In this document: positions 55,924-64,000 of the stretch, piece by piece | Layout: each line of letters opens with the position of its first letter | Numbering within the stretch: the first letter of the stretch is position 1 | DNA from: Thalassia testudinum | Taxonomy: Eukaryota > Streptophyta > Magnoliopsida > Alismatales > Hydrocharitaceae | Direction of reading: 5' to 3' | Length of the DNA: 64,000 nucleotides | Assembly: GCA_037157565.1 (NCBI GenBank) | Contig: JAZHRO010000054.1 | Span: 19,203,501-19,267,500 of the forward strand | Notes under the pieces: model-generated | What the model saw: only the letters and a program-made list of their open reading frames with translations | Database searches by the model: none | Told to the model about the DNA's origin: nothing | Translations under genes and position numbers: made by a program

Positions 55924-56749
55924 TTAAGGGGGACTCCTTTCATAACAACTTTGTATCTGTGCAATCATAGGGAGCGAAATAAGTAAGAAAAGTAGATTAT
56001 TTGGATGTCCAACAAAGTCAAAATGAGAATTCAAAAATAATGCAAAATCCCACCAATAATCTCCAACACTTTCCACATGCAACCCCAAAAAATTAGATAA
56101 CTCTCGTGAAAGGACATCCACCCAAAAGATATTCCCATTTTTCCTCCTTAATGTTACAAAAATGATAATAAAGATCCACAAAAGTTAATTTTGATGAAAA
56201 ATTGCCCAAAAAGGTAAAGCCTGAACAATTGCCTTCCATAAGAAGATCTTGATTTTTGGAGTAAAGTGATATATGGCCCAATGTTTCCTGTAATGGATAA
56301 TTTCTCTTTCTCCTACAATGCACCCTATACTCCTTAAGAAGAGTATGGTAGGCAAATTTGACAGAAAAAATACATTTTGGATGAGGAATCCAAGTAATCA
56401 CAACAATTCCATTATGAATAAACGTTGAAGTAATTGCCTAAGCTAATTCAACTCTGAAGTTATTGCATACAACATTCTCCTTCCGACATGTTGTTTCCCT
56501 AGTCATCAAATCAACCACCTTTGACATCTCCAATCCCGAATAAACCAATGGTAAAATCTCTCCATCGAAATATTTCACCCACTATCACTCTATATGTTAA
56601 ACTTTTCACCATTGCCAATCAGCCATAAAAGCATTTTTAAATATGCATTGTTTAAGTTCCCCCAAGGCCTTTATGAAATTAGAATTCAAAGGCTTAAGAG
56701 ACATTCCCAAAATGACCTCTTAAGAAAATATTTGGCTTTAACTTAATTC
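55924..56749 (-). pseudogene. LINE 3, zinc-finger (zf-RVT) end, broken
   Basis: The minus strand shows VKYFDGEILPLVYSGLEMSK, VITWIPHPKCIFSVKFAYHTLL and KEEKWEYLLGGCPFTRVI, the pattern of plant LINE zf-RVT regions (W.P...F.V..AY... then H..GCPF...IW). Frames change several times. It is split at 56750 by a solo LTR and continues at 59512. Confidence 0.7.
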
Positions 56750-56754
56750 TACCA

Positions 56755-59511
56755 TGTTACGACCTGGTTCCTAAATCCCTACAAGACACAAGACCGGACC
56801 GACTCAACTGATCCCAAGACCCAGTCGTCAAACGAGAAAGTAACCAAAAAGCAGGAAAGTAAACCACATTCACAATGCAAAGCAACTAACAGTAACAAAA
56901 GTACAGCAGTAAAAAAGTAAAACTACTACAGTACATACCACCACAACAGTAGGAAAGTAAACGGGTACAGGAATATAATGTGCAGAACGAAAAAGTACAG
57001 AATATAAAAGTACAAGAGGCTACTCACTACAACAAACGAGTACAAAAGAACTACAACTACTGGGCTCTACTGGGCCCAGCACCCTTTGCAGCCGTGTGCT
57101 CTGGCTGCTCAACATCGGGACCTGAAAAAGGTTATTAGTACAAACGTCAGCGAACGCTGAGTAAAGTGGTAACCAGCTACTAAAGTAGTAAAGGTGGGCA
57201 GGTAGCTGTAGGTTTTCAATTCCTTTCTTTCTTTAACTAATTATTCTTTCTTTCACCACTTGATGTAATTATCAAGTATCTTTCTTGATTTCGAATGTTC
57301 CTCGTGGGAACGATCTTGATTGTAGTCTTTTCCGAAGAGTTGAAGTAGCACGTGGTGCTCTCCTAGCCGGGAGAGTCCCCCGTGGTAGTCCTACACCCAG
57401 TCAACCACCCCAAGGTCACGGACAGGCGTAACGGTAACTACGGCACGCGCGATAAACGCACGGGTAGCTACCCAGAACTGGCATGCGGTCAATCGTTTCC
57501 GTTAGCAGGTGAGCCCAAAGTACAACACGAAACCAGTATAGGGCATAACCCTCTCAGCAACAAGGGTCTAACCCCTAAGAACCAAACAGGGGTCTCGCCC
57601 CTCCACAGTCCATGCACCCTCGCCTGACTACCCTGGTTTGCCCAGTGGGCCTAACAAGTCGGTGTTAGGCGGCCAAATGAACCCCGAGTCCCGTGAGGTG
57701 ACTAGCTCTCCCCGGTACTGTGTACGCAAGGGCCAAGAAGTCAGTACAGAGTGGCCAATCCTAACCCCGGGTCCCAACCCAAGGGCGGCTAGCTCCGCTC
57801 TACACTAAACAGGGGGACAGTCACTCTCCTTGGTACTCTGTACTCAAGGGCCAGCTCACTTCCCCACTCACATTCCCAGTTCCATTCCATTTATTTCCAG
57901 GAGCTCTACTCCTAATTCCCCGTAGGGTTCATGCTCATATTTCTCAGGCTAAGCCATACCAGGTTTCATCGTTTCTATTTCCATTCTCAGGTTATACACA
58001 TGCAATTTGTAACTCTATTTCATATTCAGTTTATTCACAGATAGCTCGTGTTTCCAACATTCACCTTTCCATTTCCAAATTATATATATGCAGCTCATAT
58101 TACGTCATTTCACGGGTATGACAAAAAGGTTACATTCTGCAGTTAACTAACACAAATATTACATATTTCGCAGGCAACTGTTATTCATTTACAAGTAATT
58201 GTTCTCATTCTATCTACTCATTCAAGATTTCAATTCATTCATTCAATACAGCCATTCCAGTATTTCTAGTCCTAAGATTCATGCCATATCCTGGGTTCTA
58301 ATCATTCATTACACACATGCATTTAAATTGTAATTAATTTAAGGGGAAGCCACTCTACTAGTAAACCCAGGAGTAATGGGGGCTTGAACGGCAGGCTCAC
58401 GTGCCTCAGCAAGTCCCGAACCCGCAACGGAACAAGGTCCTATCACAAGGATCAATCACAAGAGAATACTTAGAACAATATAGAAAGTATTCCAACAAGT
58501 AGGGGAAAAAATACGGGAAACAACGGTATCTTAATTGGCGAAATCGAACCTCAAACGAATCCTAAACGGGTCAAAAACAGTAATTCTGACTTAATCAAAT
58601 GTCTGGAACACCTTCCAGACGTCTTAAAAGAGTACAGAGCTATACCTCAAGTTCTGCACCACTCCTCAGACGTCCAGGAACTCCGCTGGACCGTATAGAC
58701 CCAATTCCAAACGTCCGACCACCTCTCCGGACGTTTGGAAACACTTCCCGTCATCTGGTGCCTCGCCCAGACGTCCAAACTGCGTGGGAGGGCGTGTCCC
58801 GCGCCTTCCCGAAGCAACCTCTGTGCAAATCAAGCGAAATCTTCTCAATAAGGCACGAAACAGCACCTCGGCGGAACAACCTGCATGGCCGTATCCGCAA
58901 AGGAGACATACCTTCGTGAAGCTTACCTCTCAATCGTCTGGAACCTCCTCCAGACGTCGGCTACGTCATCTGGACGTCTCTCCAGACATCTGATTTTGGG
59001 AAAATCCCAAAATTAGAACCTGCTTCCGCCTTCTCGCACCGCACCCGCTCGCCTGCTGCTCCGGCTGCAGCAGTGTCGGGGAGGATCTCCCCGACGCACT
59101 CTTCCACCTTGCGCACACGCCAACCGCCCGTGAGCTCACCGGTGAGCTCCCACGCGAGCTCGCAAGCCTTCTCTCCTCTCCTTCTCACGCTGCTCCTCCT
59201 CTCCTCTCACGACGCTCCTTCTCTCCACCGCTCTCGCTCGGCTGCACTAGCTAGAGGGTAGAGGAAGTGGCTGGGAAGTGGCTGAAATGAGGGAGAGGAG
59301 GGGGGCTTATATAAGGTGTGGGGTTAGGGTTTTCGTTGGGCAAGAGGAGAGAGGAGAAGAAAACAAGGGACGCGTACTGTCTACGCGCAGCACGCATGTA
59401 GACGCGAGCTCGTACACGAAAATTTTGATTTCCAGACGTCTGGGAAGGTGTCCAAATGTCTGACCCAAGTTCCAGACGTCTTAAAAGGCTCAGATAGTAC
59501 AGGTCATAACA
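56755..59511 (-). mobile_element. 2.76-kb solo LTR (Del/Tekay-like), minus orientation
   Basis: The ends are TGTTACGACCTGG and AGGTCATAACA with a perfect 5-bp duplication TACCA (56750-56754, 59512-59516); removing it rejoins LINE 3 in frame. TGTTACGACC...GGTCGTAACA ends are typical of plant chromovirus LTRs. It is the inverted relative of 60298-62991, colinear for its whole length. A TATA box CTTATATAAG (59306-59315) about 200 bp from the 59511 end indicates minus-strand transcription. GACGTC palindromes cluster at 58600-59480. No coding domains. Confidence 0.85.
59306..59315 (-). promoter_or_regulatory. TATA box of the solo LTR
   Basis: CTTATATAAG, followed on the minus strand by a C/T-rich leader (CCCCCCTCCTCTCCCTCATT). 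The second copy has TATTTATA at the matching place. Confidence 0.55.
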
Positions 59512-60297
59512 TACCATAAACCATTATGTTGACTACATAGTCTCTAAGCCATCTTCATTTGAAAAGCAAGATTTTTCAAGAAGTAGTTCTAAAACTAAGA
59601 ACACCAAAATGTTTTGGAATACAAATTGAGCACCAAACTCTCATGTATAAGTGCCTCTCATCATCCAAGTAGTCCCACCGAAAATCTCTAGCCAATTTAT
59701 CCAAACAAGCACAATGCTTCTTAGAAAATAAAATAATTACCAAAGAGAGTTTGGAATATAACCTAAAGCAAAAACCACCCATTTGTTTCCGGTTTAAGTT
59801 CGGATGACAACCTTCTACAAAAATTGTCTCCCGATTGATGCTCTTGAATAGAGATTCAAGAATTACCAAGTGGACCAAGTTAAGGAGTTAACCTGATAAA
59901 ACAAAAGATAGCAAAAGTCTTTCTCCGATGTTGTCATGAAGAAAGGCAGATCCCTAAACCTAAGACAAATATGCATTTTTATTCACAAACACATGCATTT
60001 GATAGACCAATAATCGATGCACCCACCTTAGTGCTGACATAGGAAAGTTGGTGTATGTGGAAAGAGACAAGAGGTGCATGATATCTCAAAAGGTTCACAA
60101 AAATCTGTTACATAAGTGTATGTAACAGATTAGAAGCGTGTGCTCACTCCGCGTATATTATGACTGACAATTTCAACATGTGGTCACAAAGTCTTAATTA
60201 GACTCAAGGCAAGAAAAGAAAAAGATAAATCTTTGAGAAAGGTTCTGATATTCGTTCTTGTCTAATGATATAAGAAAATATCAAGAATAATATTATC
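59512..60297 (-). pseudogene. LINE 3, RT C-terminal part, broken
   Basis: KHCACLDKLARDFRWDYLDDERHLYMRVWCSICIPKHFGVLSFR fits the end of a LINE RT (DK..RDF.W......H...W..IC.PK..GGLG.R). The sequence then crosses into the part before 56750. Beyond about 59890 toward 60297 the similarity fades. Excision of the neighbouring solo LTR gives a continuous LINE order. (Motif quoted in pieces: KHCACLDKLARDF, HLYMRVWCSICIPKHFG.). Confidence 0.65.
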
Positions 60298-62991
60298 GGT
60301 AATGACCCGCTGCATTTTAGTCATTTAAAACGTCTAGAATTTCAGTCAGACGTCTGTCCAGACGTCTGGACCCTTTTCCGGACATTTGAAAGTGGATTAT
60401 TTCGTACTACGCTTTACGCTCTGCGTGCAGGCGGCGTGCAGAGGCCGCTCTTCTCTCTCTCCCTCATTTTTCCCCCCGAACCCTAAACCCTACACCATCC
60501 TATTTATACCCCTCTTTCCCCTTCTCCTCTCCTCACACCACCAGCCACCACCACCTCCAGTGCTCTTGTGTGGTAGCGGAGAGGGCTGAGAGAGAGGCGT
60601 GAGAGGGGGGCGAGCGAGGGAGAACGAGAGGGAGGAAGGAGGAGAACGTCGGAGGAGGACCAAGGTCGGTGGACCTTCGGTGGAGCTTCTGTGGAGGCTC
60701 GGCGGAACTTGGAGGGGCTCAGGGAGGCAGCCTCCCGACCCTCTGCAGCCGCGGGAGGGATTGAGGAAGCTCCTGCAGACGAGCTCTCGAAGGAGACAGC
60801 TCACGGGAGAGGTTCTGATACTGGGATTTTTCCAGTATCAGACGTCTAGAGAATCGACCAGACGTCCATGGCGACAGCAGGACGTCCGGGTCTGTGGCCA
60901 GACGTCTGAAAGCACGCACAGTGCTAAGGTACCTGCTTTTGCGCGGTTACGGCCATGCAGGCCTCACCGTAGAGATCTACTCAGCCTGATTTGGACCTAC
61001 GGCTTTCGTACGCAGGTAAAGGTTGTTGGAAAGGTGCACGGGGCATTTTCCAGGCACTTTTGGACGTCTGATCATGTCGCCAGATGTCCGAAGGTCCTTC
61101 CAAACGACCGGAAGGAGGATTCGACGTCTGGGACTCACCTCAGACGATTGCAGAGGGCTCCGGACGTCTGAGGATACCGCAGGAGACACAAGGTAAGATC
61201 TGACACCTTTTAGGACGTTTGGGATTATTCCCAGACATCTGATTTTGAACAGTAAGCACATTTTTGACCTGTTTAGGGTCCGATCAGGGTCCGTTTTACG
61301 CAAACAAAATACATGTACTTTCCTCTCGAGTTCCTCTACGTACTTGAGTCTATTATACACTATTCTGAACTCTCCTTTTGTGATGTATTCCTTGGTATAG
61401 GGTTTCAACCTGCTGCACGTTTGGGCCTCGCAAAGCCGTCTAGGTCTACGGTTGAAGCCCCCATTACTTCCATGTTTCCTGGTAGAGTGGTTTAATTTAG
61501 TTATTAATATTTAAATAAGAATGTTCTTGGTTGAAATAGCTGAACGGAACTCTAGGATGTGGAATGAACCCTAGGGTAGAGAAATGAATGAGCTTATTTG
61601 TACTGTATGGTTTACTTGCATGCATGATTAAGATAAATTGTCAGCAAATGCCTGTATTATAATTACTAGTTTCCTGTTAGAATACGAGCTGCCTGTATTT
61701 AATGAATAATGACATGTGAAACCACCAATTGCATGTTATTGAGAATTGAATTATGGAAACACGAGTTGCCTGTATATGGATGAGAAATGAATTATGAAAT
61801 GTGAGACCTGGATCTGGATAAATGAAGTAAACATGAGCATGAACCCTACGGGGAATTAGGAGTAGAACTCCTGTGGATAGATGGAAACCTGAAATGTAGG
61901 CGGGAAGTGTGCTGGCTCTTGAGTACGTGGTACTAAGGAGAGTAACTGTCCCCTTTTGTGTAGAGCGGAGCTAGCCTCCCTTGGGTCGAGACCCGGGGTT
62001 AGGATTGGCCACTCTACACCGACTCCTGTTGGCCCTCGCGTACGTGATACCAAGACGAGCTACTAGTGTAGGGAGGGAGCTAGCCACCCCATGGGACCCG
62101 GGGTTCAGCTAACCACCTTACACTAACTTGTCAGGCCCTCTGGGCAAAGCGAGACCCTATTTGGTTCTAAGGGGCAAGACCCTCGTTCTGAGAGGGCAAG
62201 GCCCTATACTGTTTCGTGATGTACTTTGGGCGAACCCGTTAGCGGAAACGATTAACCGAGTGTCAATGCAAGGTAGCTACTCGTGCAGTTATCACGCGTG
62301 CTGTAGTCACCACTACGTCTCGGCAGTGACCTCGGGGTGGTTGATTGGGTGTAGGACTACCACGGGGGACTCTCCCGACCAAGAGAGCACTACGTGTACC
62401 TTCTACTCTACAAAAAAGACTGCAATCAAGATCGTTCCCACGAGAAACATGCAAGATCAAGAAATATCTAGATACTTTGAGAAATGGGTGAAATGGAAAC
62501 ATATCAAAACAGATAAATAGAAATGAGAATTAAATATGTTGTTTTTACTGTTTTGTACTTTGATAATATAAACATCACTCTACTCAGCGTTCGCTAACTC
62601 TGTCTTTTCATAACACTGTTCAGGACAAGGGGTTGAGCAGCCCGAGTTTCCGGCTGCAGAGGGTGCTGGGCCTAGTCGAGTCCAGCCGTAGTCTTTCTTC
62701 AGCACTTTCCTTTTTCTCTACTGTTGTAGTAAGTAATTGACATTTAGTTATTGTTCTGCTACTTCTATTTCCTTTTCACTTTCCATTGTTGTTGTTGTTG
62801 TGGTATGTACTGAGACAGTTATTCTATTTTCTTTACTGCTTTGTACGTTTCTTCTACTTAGTTATATTATATGTGTGAATGTGATTTATTTTCCTGCTTT
62901 TGGTTATTTCTTGTTGGACGACTAGGTGATGGGATTAGTCGAGGCGAGCCAGTCTCAAGTCCTTTAAAGATCTAGGAATCGGGTCGTAACA
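60298..62991 (+). mobile_element. 2.69-kb solo LTR (Del/Tekay-like), plus orientation
   Basis: Same family as 56755-59511 in the opposite orientation. The ends are GGTAATGACCC (mutated from TGTTATGACC) and GGGTCGTAACA, with a perfect duplication TTATC (60293-60297, 62992-62996). TATA box TATTTATA at 60501-60508. Two adjacent GACGTC palindromes at 60348-60366 lie about 140 bp upstream of the TATA box and seven more lie downstream to 61170. Open frames such as 60599-61171 are not recognised proteins. Confidence 0.85.
60501..60508 (+). promoter_or_regulatory. TATA box of the solo LTR
   Basis: TATTTATA about 200 bp from the LTR start, followed by a C/T-rich leader (CCCCTCTTTCCCC). The position matches the inverted copy. 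Confidence 0.55.
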
Positions 62992-62996
62992 TTATC

Positions 62997-64000
62997 TAAG
63001 GATGAGTGACAATAGTCTAATGGGATTTAACCTCAGGATAATATTTTCCTCCAAATGTAAATGATTCACAAGTATTCATAGTACTTGAGGGGGTAAAGTG
63101 CCAAAATTATAAGTATCTTTTGGGTTCATTATTGAAGTGGTAAAACCAATAATAATTTTGATGGATCCATAATTGAATAATAAATCAATTGTAATTTAAA
63201 AGATTAAATTACATTTGATTGGGTAATTAATTGTACACAATTTAATTTCGTACAAAATTCAAGTAATAAATTACAATTAATTTACGTCTATATACTAGAT
63301 CTAAACTTTTCATAATTAGGTTAATCATGAAATTTTCAATTAGGATTTAATCTCATTCATTAGATAAAGATCCAATGGATCCCATCAAATTAGGCTTAAG
63401 TTAGGAATCTCTATAAATATATCTCAAACAAGGAAACCCTAAGAATGTCATTCAATCAATTCTTTTGCTTGAGAATTCCACCAAAAATCACAAACAGTAG
63501 CAGTTGTAGCTGCTAGGAGGAGAAGGAGGAGGCACAACCCACTATGCCTTCATTAGCCAGCCGATCAATAATCTCATTGGTTGGCACCTCTCATAGAAGC
63601 AAGTTGATTGATTAGCAAACCGGTCAATTGGCTACAAAGGGGCTAAAGTTGTAGCCCCTTCCGCATGCGCCCCCTTTGCCCTCTTCAATAGCCAGTTGAC
63701 CAGCTCTTCGTTGAGCCGACTGCCTATTATAAGGTCGGTTGCCACTTGTCCTCTTGAAGTTGTTCTTGAGGTTCGATTCATTATTCGAGACAATCATTGC
63801 CTTGGATCCATGAAAGAGTTTGCATATCACACATGAGATTCATCCTTGACGAGACAAGGTCTTATCCACCCATCGGAGAGGAGCAAGCAAAGTTTCTTCC
63901 AGCCACATCTTGAGGTGTTACACTACGCTACCTCGCAAAGGTATAATCCCTCAACTCGTGGGATCCTAAAACGAGGGGAAACTAGTTCCTCTCGTGTGTT
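62997..64000. other. AT-rich region, possibly part of another LTR
   Basis: 62997-63400 is AT-rich with repeated AATTAAATTACAATT-like words. A TATA-like CTATAAATATATC at about 63411 is followed by ACAAGGAAACCCTAAG and a leader-like segment, as in some plant LTR promoters. No partner LTR, end or coding sequence is visible before the window ends. Confidence 0.3.

Noticed and set aside
57382..57627. 81-codon frame in a GC-balanced stretch that looked gene-like
   Set aside because: The matching segment of the second LTR copy (about 62130-62400) does not keep the frame, so it is LTR sequence.
60599..61171. 190-codon Arg-rich frame
   Set aside because: It lies inside the solo LTR downstream of its TATA box, is not preserved in the inverted copy at 56755-59511, and shows no domain.

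Overview
This is a nuclear plant sequence. It is almost entirely nested transposable elements plus one intact host gene, a P-class pentatricopeptide repeat (PPR) gene on the minus strand at 53559-55358. The evidence for a plant is the lineage-diagnostic elements: Ty3/gypsy Tat and Athila, chromovirus-like long solo LTRs, a SIRE-like copia LTR, L1-type LINEs and a MULE-like element. The PPR gene is extremely GC-rich at its 5' end and declines toward the 3' end, a gradient typical of commelinid monocots. The species cannot be named from the sequence. No bacterial-type operons, CRISPR array, rRNA or tRNA genes were found.

Layout. 1-21491 is a badly decayed Tat-lineage Ty3/gypsy element. It has gag, protease, RT, two RNase H domains, integrase and an antisense ORF, and is broken by nested insertions: a SIRE-like LTR fragment in its 5' LTR, a SIRE-like solo LTR in gag, an inverted Athila solo LTR in integrase, a MULE-like element after pol (itself carrying a diverged Athila-like solo LTR), and a 3.1-kb solo LTR in its 3' LTR. 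The Tat element sits in what looks like a PIF/Harbinger-like DNA element, whose right part is 21492-23968. 23972-25824 has no clear gene. 25825-29120 is a minus-strand Ty1/copia remnant. 29121-47760 is a minus-strand LINE interrupted by a structurally complete Athila element (31091-44791, perfect 5-bp TSD) and by a second LINE (45977-47474, 15-bp TSD).

48872-51907 is a small copia-type element with LTRs, a tRNA-Met primer site and only a gag, flanked by a perfect TSD. Its 5' LTR carries an 838-bp hAT-like element. 53559-55358 is the PPR gene. 55924-60297 is a third LINE, split by two long solo LTRs of one family in opposite orientation (56755-59511 and 60298-62991), each with a perfect TSD. 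62997-64000 is AT-rich and may be part of another LTR.

How it works together. The only gene likely to serve the plant is the PPR protein, probably an organelle RNA-binding factor. Everything else records repeated insertion followed by LTR-LTR recombination: five solo LTRs with supporting flank evidence and one more probable, against two elements that still have both LTRs. The most interesting non-standard signals are (i) dense arrays of GACGTC-centred palindromes in long LTRs of two different superfamilies, and (ii) an snRNA-type USE plus TATA module with constant 25-nt spacing in all four Athila-type LTRs.
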